A DNA stretch of 64,000 nt, from NCBI GenBank assembly GCA_026545765.1, contig JAIFAC010000161.1:94596-158595 (forward strand), given 5' to 3'. Below the pieces are notes generated by a model that saw only the letters and a list, made by a program, of their open reading frames with translations, was not told the DNA's origin and searched no databases. The translations under genes and the position numbers were made by a program. The stretch comes from Plantago major (taxonomy: Eukaryota; Streptophyta; Magnoliopsida; Lamiales; Plantaginaceae). Below are positions 45,728-57,769 of the stretch, piece after piece (positions within the stretch are counted from its first letter, which is position 1; each line of letters starts with the position of its first letter).

Positions 45728-47286
45728 CTGTATGAGTCACAATGAGTGTAAAGGTATAAATTGCACCCATAAGGATGCTCTAAAGAATTTATCTACTATA
45801 GTAACCCGACGGAAGCACACCTTAAGCTTTGGATTGTGTCCGCCCCTGGCACCTAACCCATACCTTACCATCCGCCGGCTCAGTCCTGAAGTAGTCATGC
45901 ATTCTTCAAGAATTCAGGAATGAGGAATTTATTAGTACGTGTAAGTAGCACCACAAGACAAGGTGAAGATTCAATGTCCCGAAAAATTAAAACTGAAAAA
46001 GGAAAAAACATAAAGCTTTGGCGCTTGTATTATGATATATATGGCCATTTGGGTTTGTATATTCCCGGAAATGGAAAAAGAAAGAAGTTTTAAGTTTGTC
46101 TTTGCCCCGTAAAAGTATGAATTAAGAAATGTGACCTACCGCGTAAGATATTGCTCGTGATGGACATTGATTTGTATATCTGCAACTCACATGACTTTAG
46201 GATCAACGAATCCAATGATGCTCTTTTGTTCGCTTTGTATCATTGCTCCTGTATTCTATGTTAGTTAATTTCCAGGTTACCGTAACTCCAAAACAGACCA
46301 ATCTTATTCGAGCCATTATCGTGTTTCTATTTGTCTCGATCGCCTCGTATGACTGACTTCTTGATATATTATGTCCGATTAATATATGATGCTATTATTC
46401 TCCCGCGCTAGTTGTCTGATTCATGATACATAGATTTGTACGGGATTATTTGCGTTATAGACGTACGTATTACAATATTTCAGTTTGAACTAATAATAAT
46501 TTGTTTTCTAGTCGTGGATAACTATTTGATGTATTAAAACGATTTAAATAATTCAAAGGTATCAGTCATCATATCATACTGGTGATTATATTATTATGTT
46601 CATCGTGAAGCAAACAACTAGCACTACGTATTCTCTTCAAAAAAGATTACAAATTTTTTAAAAACTCAGTGTACACACATTCTCCAGTTTAATTCGCCAA
46701 ACATCGACCACCTTATTTCTCCCATTCTCTTCCAACCAATACTTGATCCCGGCCGATCGATCCCATGTCACAACTATTGAAGGAATTTGTTGTTTCTTGT
46801 TGGAAATTCAAGAAAATCGAAATATTGCGGAAAATTAAGTCCCCGTGAAACAAATGCTTTTGGGTGCACCCGTGATCACAGTAATCTAGTGGGACGTACT
46901 TAATTAGCAACTCTAATTACCACCATAAAATGCTAAACGTCGCTTCATCAGGACAAATTAACCTTTAATTGGTCTTGGACTTGGTAACTTGCAAGCAACC
47001 TATATATAATCACGCCCTATATTAATATTTTTGCATGCTTACTCCAACTCTTGTGACTTTCTTCAAGTTGATTTTAAAGTAATGGACTCGGTTACTTATA
47101 GTTGGTTTCAGTAAAATTTAGAGTTTAATTTTTTATTGTTAATAACATATTACTGCAAACCCACATGTTTAAATCCCAAGTGAATTTCGGTAGTTTATGC
47201 CTTCTGAATATAAGACTATCGATTATGGTGAAAAAATATAGTTTGAGCCTGTCGCAATTTATTGCGGTTTAACTCATCTTACTTTA
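45728..47286. other. intergenic, no gene seen
   Basis: AT-rich. Short ORFs (for example 46713-46910 on the minus strand) have no recognisable domain. Confidence 0.45.
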
Positions 47287-47815
47287 CTTAGCTTGTGTTT
47301 GCAAATGTTTAAAAAAGTGTTTTTGTGATTTTTAAGTAGTAAAAGCAGTTTTTTAGTGTTTTATATCACAACTTCAACAGAATTTTCTAGAAAAGTGTAA
47401 TCGCTAAAAGCAAGGAAGAAACTCAATAGCTGCTTCTAACTGCTTTAAGCTTGTGTTTGCAAATGCTTAAAAAAAGTGCTTTTGTGATTTTGAAGTAGTA
47501 AAAGCAGTTTTTTAGTGTTTTACTATATCACAACCATCATCAGAATTTTTCCCGAAAAAGTGAATCATAAAGCATGAAGAACCCAATAGCTGCTTCTAAC
47601 TACTTTAAGCAAGTTGTAGCTTTTTTTTTCAATTAAAAACAACTAATTAAGTTAATTTTTGCAAACACTAAAGCTTCTGCTTTTACAATTTTAAGCTGCT
47701 TTTTATCTGATATATCAAACACTATTAACTTTTGCTCAAAATGAACTTTAATCAACTTTTAGTAAAAGCAGACAAAAAAGCATAAGTAAAATCATTTGCA
47801 AATACATACTTAGTT
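47287..47815. mobile_element. MITE-like element with internal tandem duplication
   Basis: The left end ttagcttgtgtttgcaaatg is answered on the right by the reverse complement of a close variant (catttgcaaatacatacttag). The left half is duplicated in tandem: the unit starting gcttgtgtttgcaaatg at 47291 starts again at 47449 (period about 158 bp), both continuing through gtagtaaaagcagtttttta and ending caatagctgcttctaact. The right half holds complementary phrases such as acttttagtaaaagcag. Non-coding. Confidence 0.65.
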
Positions 47816-48207
47816 CGTAGGCTATTACTTGACTCCTTTGGATTTATCAGTTACCACTGTGCACTTGAAAAGAAACATATCACTCTGAAAAAGAAACATA
47901 TTACTCCAGAAATTACATCCGTTTATATTTCGATCACACTCGGATAGAAGATTAATGCTGGAAACTCAAGACGAGAAAACATTATATACACAATGTGTAT
48001 GGGTTGAGGAATATTGTATTTTATAGAGCACACGTATTAATATTAGTTTTAGAATATTTTCGTTTGCAATGTAAGAGAAACTACAAATGTTATTCGAGCC
48101 AAGATTTTCATAATTTGAGTCTGAGTTGAATTATACTCGTAACCGAGTTCATCTCGAGACCTTGACTCGTTGACTGAACATGTCGATATGCAATTTCGAA
48201 CTAGAAA

Positions 48208-48668
48208 CAACATTTTTTTTTGAAGAATTTAAAATTTTTATTCACCAAGGCTAGAGCATAAGCAATGCTCCTTAGCCACAACTTTCAGTTCTTACAGCAT
48301 CAGAAAAATAAGTCCTCAACCAACATGGTCCTAAGTACAAAACCACAGCAACATAAAACTCTAAACCTCACTTTTACGTCACCCCCATACCCGAAATACC
48401 GAACATGGAAAGAGTACGGCCCGACGAAATTCACCCGTATCTAGACGAGTGTAAATTGGCCACCCCGGCGTCTAGTATGTCGCAACACCAAAGTGCTACG
48501 CCAAGATTTAAGGGGTGTGAAACCAATCCCAACAATGGCGGAATATTAACGTCTCAAGGCACGTGACCCCTGACGTTAATGATGTTCCATTGCGGCACCC
48601 AAAGGGACCAAATACGAGCCAACCCCGACGAACACGTAATTCCACCCCCGATACCCAAGTACAAAGTA
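48208..48668 (-). other. 3' end of a retroposed or transcribed sequence, cut by the Copia insertion
   Basis: Read on the minus strand it ends with ggtgaataaaaattttaaat followed by a run of nine A's (48208 on), that is, a polyadenylation signal and poly(A)-like tail, as for a LINE or a retroposed mRNA. The other part would be the sequence beyond 54024, on the far side of the Copia element. No reverse transcriptase is recognised, so the kind of retroposon is open. Confidence 0.35.
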
Positions 48669-49037
48669 TGTTAGAGATCAAGATTTAAGCATTCAAGTTG
48701 ACAAAGAAGCAAATACAGTTGAGAAAGAAGCAGCAAAAACCAGAAGAAAGCCAAACAAAGAGAAACAAGGAGAAGTCGATTTTGCTCATTACGCTTTTTA
48801 TATAAAGAAAATTGCGCTTTGTACCTTAGTCAGAAATGTTGTAATGCTTCATAAGATGAGTTTAGGTTAGTTATAAATAGGAAAACAGAGCAAAGGAAAC
48901 TCACTTTGATCCATTCAATCTTTTCGCTTTCATTGTAATCATCTTCATCTTCAATTTGATCTGCTTGATCAAAGTTAATTCAGTATACTTTGATCATTCT
49001 TGATCATCTTTCAATTCAATCATTCTGATTGTTAACA
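48669..49037 (+). repeat. 5' LTR of the second Copia element
   Basis: 369 bp, TG...CA. Differs from the 3' LTR by a few indels, several at CAG/CTG (for example gaagcaaatacag versus gaagcagcaaatacag). Confidence 0.92.
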
Positions 49038-49173
49038 TGGTATCAGTTGATTTCGTTTGCTTGTATTGATCGCGATTACCATTTCTGTCTTCCGCTGATT
49101 CAATGATTGTTTTCGTTCTTGATAACCGTTTTTCCATGGCGACTTCTGCGTCTAAGTTCTGATACAGTTGCCG

Positions 49174-50066
49174 TTATGCCTATACGCAATCCTTCAGAGG
49201 ATTCCACTTCTCCCTACTTCATTCATCCCGCCGATGTGAGTGTCAAGCTCGGTGGTGATCTTTTCACTGGTGACAATTACATTTCATGGAGCAAAACTTT
49301 TGCCATGTCCATGCGCGTGAAGAAGAAGCTTGTATTTATTGATGGTTCTTTGCCTATGCATGATCCTGTTTCTAATCCAGTCAATTATGAAGCTTGGCAA
49401 AGTGCTAATTCACTGGTATTATCCTGGATTGTTTTATCTGCTGTCTTCTTTGCGCCGAGTTTGTTGTATTTACCAATGCTCAAGATGTTTGGTCAGAATT
49501 GAAAACTAGATATGGTAGATATGATGGACCACGTGTTTTTCATCTTGAAAAAGCTTTGAGTACTATTAAGCAAGGAAATCCATCTATCACAGATTATTAT
49601 AGTGCTTTCAAGAACTTGTGGGATGAGTTTATTAGCTATGCTGTTTTGCCTCAGTGTTCTTGTGGTGCTATGAAAGCTTGTAAATGTAATTTGTATCAGC
49701 TCATGCTTGCCTCTCAAAATTCAGCTTGTGCTATCAAGTTTCTTATTGGATTGAATGAGAGTTATTCCAATATTAGGAGGCGCCATCGCTGCGTAAACCT
49801 CTTCCTGGTATTTCTAGCATTTATTCTTTGTTGCTGAATGAAGAAGGTCATAGAACTTTACAATCTTATGATTCTGACTCAATGGCTATGCTTGTTAATT
49901 CTACTGAGCACCATCATACTGCAACTATGGTTCAGAAAGGCAATTCTAAGTTTGTTTCTAAAGGGAAAACTCGTCCATATTGTTCTCATTGTGAGCAGCA
50001 TGGTCATACTAAAGATGCTTGTTTCAAATTGCATGGTTTTCCACCGTCGAAGGACAAAAGAATTTA
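49174..50066 (+). pseudogene. gag of the second Copia element
   Basis: Starts MPIRNPSEDSTSPYFIHPAD, then LTGDNYISWSKTF-type wording (FTGDNYISWSKTFAMSMRVK), the standard N-terminus of plant Copia gag. After a frame change near 49480 it continues with DYYSAFKNLWDEFI and ends in a CCHC knuckle at 49981-50022 (CSHCEQHGHTKDAC). At least two frame changes (near 49485 and 49790). Confidence 0.85.
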
Positions 50067-50316
50067 AGATCTTCCGTTCGTGCACTCAACGCTTTTGGAA
50101 ATTCTCAATTTGGTTCCGCATATGTTCCTGCATCCACCGCATCATTGCTCATGTCACTGGTGGTGATAATGATGTTTTTTCGGAATCTCCTGAATTTGTT
50201 AATTTTAATCAGGATGCTTATCAGCTTTTTGCGCTTCAAAATATCAGGCTTCATTGCCTTAGGATCATGGTAATCACACAGTTGCTTCTGCATTAGCAAC
50301 TTATTCTATTGCTAAT

Positions 50317-51640
50317 ATGAAAGGTAATTCAGGTAAAAGGATTGTTACTTGTTGTTTTATGAGCAAATCTTCTAATTCTTCTCAGTCTTACTGGATAATT
50401 GATACAGGAGCATCTGATCATATGATATGTGATCTTAGCTTATTTTCTATTCCTCCTACACCTGTAAATATTCTTATTAATTTGCCTACAGGGGATATAA
50501 CTAGAGCCACTTATGTTGGTAATGTACAGTTGATTGCTGGTTTAGTTTTAGAACATGTACTCTATGCACCGCTGTTTTAATTTGTTATCGCTTAGCTTAA
50601 CTAGACCTGGTCGTTTTGCTTTATGTTTTTATTCTAATAGATGTTCTTTGCAGGATCTAGTCCATCACAAAGAGATTACTTGTGCTGAAGTCAAGAATGG
50701 GCTTTATCATTTGCAGTTTCAAGAATCATCAACTTCATATGCACATGTTGTTCAAAGTGTTACTCTGTTATTCGCATGCTAGATTAGACATATTCCATTA
50801 CGGTTATGCATTTTGAACATTTCTCATATTTCTACTTGTAAACAACTTGATGATTGTTCAGATGTCATTACTCTAGACAAAAGAAGTTGTCTTTTCTCGT
50901 AAGTTCAACCTGCATTACTCATATGTTTGATCTTCTACATGCTGATATTTGGGGACCTTTTTCTGTTACTTCTTATGATAACTTCAAGTATTTTCTTACT
51001 TTGGTTGATGATTACACTCGTTGTACTTGGCTTTTCATGATGAACAATAAATCAGAAACCAGAACACATCTCAACAATTTTTTCAAACTAACACAAACAC
51101 AGTTTAAATGTTCTATCAAGTGTATTAGAACTGATAATGGTCAGGAGTTTCTTTATCCAGCACTGTACAATGCTTATGGTGCTATTCATCAACGTTCATG
51201 TGTAGCAACACCCCAACAAAATGGAGTAATAGAGCGCAAGCATCAGCACATATTGCAAGTCGCTAGATCACTCTTATTTCATTCAGGTTTACCTCTCCAA
51301 TATTGGTCTGATAGTGTGTTAACTGCTGTTCACTTGATTAATAGAGTACCTTCTAATGCTTTGCAGGGTAAAATTCCATATGAAATGTTATACAATGAAC
51401 CTGTCAACTATGATTATATGAGAATTTTTGGTTGTTTGTGTTATGTCAGCACTTTATCAGTCAATAGACATAAGTTTGATGCCAGAGCTGATAAGTGTGT
51501 GTTTCTTGGTTATAAGTTTGGGGTTAAAGGTTACAAATGTTTAAATTTATCTACTAAACAAAATGTCATTTCCAGAGATGTTGTTTTTAAAGAAGATATC
51601 TTTCCTTTTCAACATTCTCTGCATCATCCTATGACAAAAG
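50317..51640 (+). pseudogene. protease and integrase of the second Copia element
   Basis: Protease motif WIIDTGASDHM at about 50391-50423. A shifted frame gives the GAG-pre-integrase part (VKNGLYHLQ, near 50690). The integrase core is open from 50854: LHADIWGPFSV, TLVDDYTRCTWLFMM, RTDNGQEF and PQQNGVIERKHQHI supply the D-D-E triad. It ends with DKCVFLGYKFGVKGYKC near 51520. Confidence 0.88.
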
Positions 51641-51887
51641 TGATAATTCTTCTTCAGCTTTTGATGCTTATCATCATTTCTTTACTTCAGATATACATGT
51701 TGCTACTGATGATTTTATTTCATCTTCTACACAGGTTTCAGATGATTTAACACAGATTTTTGTTGATTCCACACAGATTTCTGATGATTCTACACAACTG
51801 TCTGATGTTTTTACACATGATCATATCTCAGATAATTCTGATTCTACAAATCATCCTATCATTGATAATGATGATTCTATTGTTGAT

Positions 51888-53600
51888 GTGGGCAATGCAT
51901 TGAGAAAATCTAGTAGAATCAGAAATACACCAGCTCATTTGCAAGTTTATGAGTGTAGCTTACCTCCTTCCTTACAGCATTCTCAATCTCATGCTAATTT
52001 AGATCACTCTCATGCTAATTTTCTACACAGCTCATCACTTTATCCTATAATAGATAAACATATTTCTGTTGCTAATTTGGATTCTTCCTATGCTTGTTTT
52101 ACAGCTAGTATTACTCAAATCACTGAGCCTAAGACTTATAAACAAGCAGTCAAATCTTCTGACTGGCAACAAGCCATGGCTACAGAAATTGCAGCACTTG
52201 AGAAGAATAATACATGGATTCTTACAGATTTACCACCTGGCAAAAATACAGTTGGTTGCAAGTGGGTTTATAGAGTTAAGTATAAGTCCGATGGATCTAT
52301 TGAAAGGTATAAAGCTAGGCTGGTTGCCAAAGGTTACACACAGGAAGAAGGGCTTGATTATTTTGAAACTTTTTCACCAGTTACTAAGCTTACCACAGTC
52401 AGAACCTTGCTTGCTATAGCATCTGCTAAATCATGGCATTTGCATCAGCTGGATGTCAATAATGCATTTCTTCATGGAGATTCGTCAGAGGAGGTTTATA
52501 TGGTTCCTCCACCAGGGTATTGTTTACCTACTGATAATAGAGTTTGCAGATTAACTAAAAGTCTTTATGGCCTTAAACAGGCTTCAAGACAATGGATTAG
52601 TAAATTGACATCTTCTTTGATTGCTTTTGGTTATATTCAATCTAAATCTGATTCCTCATTGTTTGTCAAGAATGTTGCTAACTCTTTACCGCCTTTAGCT
52701 TTATGTAGATGATATTATCTTCAAGGTGAGATGATTTAAGTGAAATTTAAAGAGTCAAAGATCATTTACATCAGCAATTCACAATTAAAGATCTTGGTTT
52801 ACTCAGATATATGTTAGGCATTGAAGTTGCTCAGTCTGACAAAGGCATTGTGCTTTCACAGAGAAAATATGCTTTGATTTGTTAGAAGAAACAAAGTTAT
52901 ATGGGATGCAAACCAAATATTACACCTATGGATCCAAAATCAAGACTACATTCTTCATCGGTACATTATCGATGATGCATCTTCTTACAGGAAGCCCATT
53001 GGCAAAATGGTCTATCTTACTATAACTAGGCCTGATCTAAGCTTTGCAATTCAAAATTTGAGTCAATTTATGAATGCACCCACTACTGAACATATGGCTG
53101 CAACTCACAAAGTTCTCAGATACATTAAGCATGCACCGTGCATCGCTTATTGTTGCTTAGAACATCTTCCTTTCATTGAAAGCTTATAGTGACAAGGATC
53201 GGGCTACTTGTCCGTATACCGTAAGAAGTGTTAAATTTTGCATATATTTGGGTGATTCATTGATATCCCGAAGAGTAAAAGCAACATACTATGAGTAGAA
53301 GTAGTACGTGTTTAATATAGAGCACTTGCAAAGAACCATATGTGAAACACAATGGCTATCTTATCTTCTTGCGTAATTGGGCATTCCATGCATAATTCCA
53401 GCTCATTTATATACGATAGTCGAAGTGCTTTGTGTCTTGCCACAAATCCTGCTCAACATGAGAGGACAAAACATATCAAATTGATTGTCATTTCATTCGA
53501 GAAAAGTTCGTGCAAAACATGTTAAAATCTTCCAAGTTCAAAGTGAAGACATGGTGGTTGATTTGTTCACTAAACCTTTAGGTGGTTCTCTCTTTCTTTT
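51888..53600 (+). pseudogene. reverse transcriptase and RNase H of the second Copia element
   Basis: Open from 51888 to 52712: SDWQQAMATEIAALEKNNTW, GCKWVYRVKYKSDGSIERYK, LDVNNAFLHGDSSEEVYMV and YGLKQASRQW. The frame breaks just before the YVDD box (tatgtagatgat near 52702-52713). Later parts (YLTITRPDLSFAIQNLSQFM at 53010; DLFTKPLGG near 53560) show the tail of RNase H. 52720-53480 is heavily frame-broken. Confidence 0.85.
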
Positions 53601-53647
53601 CATCTCTCCAAGTCGAGCCGAAGATATCCATGCTCCACTTCGAGGGG

Positions 53648-54024
53648 TGTTAGAGATCAAGATTTAAGCATTCAAGTTGACAAAGAAGCAGCAAATACAG
53701 TTGAGAAAGAAGCAGCAAAAACCAGAAGAAAGCCAAACAAAGAGAAACAAGGAGAAGTCGCATTTTGCTCATTATGTTTTTATATAAAGAAAATTGCGCT
53801 TTGTACCTTGTGTCAGTAAATGTTGTACGCTTCGTTAAGATGAGTTTAGGTTAGTTATAAATAGGAAAATAGAGTAAAGGAAACTCACTTTTGATCCATT
53901 CAATCTTTTCGCTTTCATTGTAATCATCTTCATCTTCAATTTGATCTGTTCTTGATTAAAGTTAATTCAAGATACTTTGATCATTCTTGATCATCTTTCA
54001 ATTCAATCATTCTGATTGTTAACA
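53648..54024 (+). repeat. 3' LTR of the second Copia element
   Basis: 377 bp, TG...CA, matching 48669-49037. Confidence 0.92.
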
Positions 54025-54290
54025 GAGTAGCCGCACAAGATAGACCAAAACCAGATTTCCACAGACCGCAAGAAGCACACAAATCTGCTGTAAGCCAAAT
54101 TAGAACTGTAGGCTTTCTGAATCAGAATCTTCTCCAGAAATCGAATCACCATCTTGCTCTTCCTCACCCATTGGTTTGAAAGAAATATTCAACACATCAC
54201 CAGGAAATCGATACCAATCCACAAAAGTATAAGAAGAGTTTATCAGCTTTCGTCCACGACACCAGAACCAAATATTTACCTTGATTAAAT
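54025..54290 (-). pseudogene. possible terminal exon of an unknown gene, cut off by the Copia element
   Basis: On the minus strand, from an AG at about 54283 to a TAA at 54102-54100, an open frame reads NIWFWCRGRKLINSSYTFVD, then RFPGDVLNISFKPMGEEEQD and a Ser/Asp/Glu-rich tail ending SESLQF. The composition is protein-like but I do not recognise the family. It may pair with 48208-48668 as its 3' UTR and poly(A) end. No upstream exon was found. Confidence 0.3.
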
Positions 54291-55469
54291 TGATAATTGA
54301 GTTTCAATTTGTTTCGATCAAACAAGCAATGTTTGATCGAACTAGAAACTTGTTTTGATAAGCTCGTGTCTGGGATAAATATCTAAACAAAATATATTGC
54401 TTCGAACGATTTATACCAAACTTTAATGAACATGTGTTGTGAACTGATCCTCGCCCAATTCGGTCCAATCCACTAACATACAATGATACAAATATATACT
54501 ACTCATTAAAACTCGACTCGTATAACAATCGCCTAAAATCTATTTGAGCCTTTATTAGAAGAGACACAGTAGCGTGAATTCATAAGGAATGTTCAAGATC
54601 TTCTAGAGAATATATTTTAATTCTTATTTATCTATTTTCATCTATATCTTAGTATTTTCTTATTATACAGTATATTAATATATATATATAAGTGACAAGA
54701 TTTAGCCAAGAATCGAAAGATTTAATTTAAGCTTAAATTGAACTCATTCGTAATATATATGTAAATTATACTTTAATTACAAAAAAAATGTTTCCTCGCT
54801 TTAAATTACAAGCCCTAATGTAACTCCAACAAAATCAATTCATGATTTAAAAACTCAATATATATTCTCCAATTAAATTTCAGTTTCTAATTCAACCCAA
54901 CAAAATCGATCATAGTAAAAAATAACGATAACCAATTTTTATTCTTCATCTTCTCAAATTGAATTAAAACATATCAATTCGCACTAACATAATCCCTAAT
55001 TCAACTCTACAAAAACGACAATCCATTATAAAAAACAACGCTATTACTTACTTTCATATATTTCATCAATTATTCAGAATAGATGTTACAATAACACGCT
55101 GTAGCTGGTTTTCACATTCTACCATTTAATTTAGTCGCTATTTTACTATTTTTCGGGTAAATTACATTTGATACCCTACAGATACTGTAGATTATCTTTT
55201 AGCACGAGTTCGTAAAGTGATACCCTATGAGATTTTTATTCAGGATAATGTTTATTTCGAGAATAACTTCAAAATTAGTTGAAGATAATCTAGCTACGTA
55301 TCGTGCCCAAACTGATGAGGACCACTTAACAATACTTAAGCCAACAACATCACAAGTTAGAAACTCTAGTTGATTCGTCATGAATTCACCAATTCTCTTT
55401 TTGAAATCCCAACAAATAATTATTTTAAAGAAGTCACTAAAGTAAAAGGAAATGCTAATATATAGGAGT
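54291..55469. other. AT-rich intergenic, no gene seen
   Basis: Contains TA-rich runs (54675-54695) and repeated 'caaaatcgat' and 'aacaa' phrases. No coding signal. Confidence 0.45.
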
Positions 55470-55617
55470 GATTTTGAAACAAACCTCTAGGTATAAATTT
55501 AAGACAAGTATGATTTTAAAACAAACCTCTAAATTTGAAAATGAAGATAAGTATGATATTGTAAGAAACCTCTAAATTTGAAAATTAAATAAGATAAGAA
55601 TGATTTGGAAGAAACCG
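55470..55617. repeat. imperfect 42-47 bp tandem repeat, about 3.5 copies
   Basis: The unit gatt-ttgaaacaaacctcta...aagtat restarts at 55470, 55512, 55555 and 55602. The same unit (aagaaacctctaaaattgaa, aagaatgatttc) appears again at 57315-57375, so it is a dispersed family. Confidence 0.7.
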
Positions 55618-55898
55618 GCCTCTACTTGAATAATCATGGATCGGAGGTAGTTCTTTTCGGAGTGCACGAAATTGCATGGTTTTGTTATTAACGGGAAAAA
55701 ACCAACGATGATTAGTAATTAATTAAGATGATGCTTCATGTTATAGAGTATGTACTTTCGGATAAAGCTTCGACAGAAAGGTTGGCACAAGTTTTAAATT
55801 CAATGAATATAGGGCACGGCCTTTTTCTTAATGACTATTTGTCAATTTATTTTTAGCTAATATTCCATTTGTGCTAGTAAAGTTTTACAATTAGAATT

Positions 55899-56192
55899 GA
55901 ACGACCGGATCACTAATGGTTCCGACCTTTGAACCCAAGACGGCACTCGCTGACAATTCCCATGATATACCGATCCCATCGCATCAATACATGTCTTTTC
56001 CCGCGCTTTTTTTCCTCACTCGCGTGAACCGAGATTTTCTATGGCACACTATCCCAAGATTGCTCCACGTTAGACACGCTTAACTCCTAGTTCTTATAGA
56101 TAGATTCAAAGGAAAGGTGCACCTTATCGATATGAGTAGCTTTCGATCCCTTTAAGCTCTTTGGACTTGACTTGAAATTTTGGTGCATTACA
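55899..56192 (-). mobile_element. Cassandra-type TRIM LTR with 5S rRNA-like sequence, copy 2
   Basis: On the minus strand it starts TGTAATGCACCAAAATTTCA, then AGTCAAGTCCAAAGAGCTTA, and contains the 5S-like phrase GAACTAGGAGTTAAGCGTG, as in copy 1 (14388-14745). It is shorter because one part of the 5S-like region is deleted, and more decayed (GGGATAGTGTGCC where 5S has GGATGGGTGACC). The flanks attga / attgg may be a decayed target duplication. Confidence 0.75.
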
Positions 56193-57700
56193 ATTGGAAC
56201 CACTATTAAGATAATTGAGTTAAAGAATAATTTATATTGATAAAGTAGTAGTAAGTATAATAAATGGTAAAAGGTAAAAGAAATACATGAAGTATGAAGA
56301 AGGTGATTAAAAAATTAATAAGTTGAGTAGAAGATTTCGCTTGATGAAATGATAAGATTTTAAAGGAACGCCAAACATGACAACTTCTAAAGCTTTATGA
56401 CGGAAGGACAAATCAACGATTATTTATTAGCAATTGATTATTCTAACCTAAAAGATTTGATTGCACCACTTCACTTTTGCTTAGGTAAATTGAATGTCTA
56501 AACATTGGGACTTGGGAATGTCACTAGTGTATCGTTTACTAAAATTCACCGTGATAAGGTATAATTTATGCAGAACTGCAGATAGTGTGATTTAACTTAG
56601 ATGTGTAGTACTATAACTAAAATGACCTAAGCTTAAAGAGCAGTATCATTGAGTTCAAATTCAAACCAAAGGGGCTTAGTAATCTAAACTTAGGAGCATG
56701 AAAATTAGCCAACTTATAGAGTAGATTCATAAGTCCGACCAAGTGGGATCTCGCTTCGTTACAATGATGATTTGATGACTCTGCCTCTGTTAGTGTCCAG
56801 GATTGACTCCGTTCATATCTTGTAAAGTATTGTGACGATTAAGATCGCTACTGTCACAAATAAATAGTGTCCCTAAGGGCTTGATTTGCTATAGTGCCAG
56901 CACCTCGAATTTGCGTGATGGGTGGGTGTCTGTCTAACTTTAATTTTTTTTTCTCTACTCCTTCAATTTCGAAATTTACATTTTAATCTTTAATTCCATT
57001 AATCGTTGTTAGCTTAACTAATTATTTTATAACGATAATAATAATAATTTAATAAAATCATATAATAAAAATTTAATTACTAAATTTCCATTATATAATT
57101 TTAATAATTTATTTATTAATATCGCTTAAAGAAATCGCACAAACGCTTATACTGATCGCAGTAATAAGAAACGTAACATTTTTCCCGAAATCGAGGAGAA
57201 TTATTTAACATACCACTTTGGTGTGTTTGATACATGTCTATGCGGTCCATGCTCACGCACATGTTCGGTAAAAAAATAAAATTACGGTTCTCGATTCTAA
57301 CATAAAACAATTTTAAAAGAAACCTCTAAAATTGAAAATTATGATAAGAATGATTTCAAAGAAATTTCTAAACTTGCCAAACTAGCATGGACTAGCAGCA
57401 GTGTTGCAATTTTTACACGAAAATCACGCAGGCTGTTAGGACTTGGGAGTTAATTAAACTTTGAACTCCACTTATCCTCTTCTAATTTCTACAGAAAAAA
57501 AACCAACAGAGCCGATAATCTTTTGTCTTATCAACAGTTCCATTCCATGTCTTGAGTAGAATTAGTTTTCCACCGTTAAGACTTTGTGACAACTTTTGTT
57601 TCTTGGCTTGGAACATTTTGTCATATTTAGCGCAGTTAATGTCTCGTGACTCAACTGTTGTCTCATGAACTCATACAACTACTAACGCCTCTCTAACTAA
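56193..57700. other. AT-rich intergenic upstream of the endoglucanase
   Basis: No gene seen. 57315-57375 repeats the unit of the 55470 tandem array. Confidence 0.45.
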
Positions 57701-57712
57701 CTTCCTTACTTC

Positions 57713-57723
57713 TTCTATATAAA
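57713..57723 (+). promoter_or_regulatory. TATA box of the endoglucanase gene
   Basis: TCTATATAAAT lies about 50 bp before the ATG at 57770. It is a strong plant TATA match at a fitting distance. Confidence 0.6.
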
Positions 57724-57769
57724 TCTCACCTTCTACCACTTCTCTTTCATAAAAAATTCACCAACAGTC

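Larger units (their letters stand above)
48669..54024 (+). mobile_element. Copia LTR retrotransposon, 5.4 kb, complete structure
   Basis: The LTRs at 48669-49037 (369 bp) and 53648-54024 (377 bp) both start TGTTAGAGATCAAG and end GATTGTTAACA. Flanks are AAGTA on the left and GAGTA on the right, four of five matching. The primer-binding site TGGTATCAG begins directly at 49038, and a purine tract cgagggg precedes the 3' LTR. The LTRs carry tttttatataaag TATA boxes. Internal order gag, protease, integrase, reverse transcriptase, RNase H is typical Copia (RE/Tork-like gag). The polyprotein is interrupted by several frame changes, so it is not intact as given. Confidence 0.93.
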
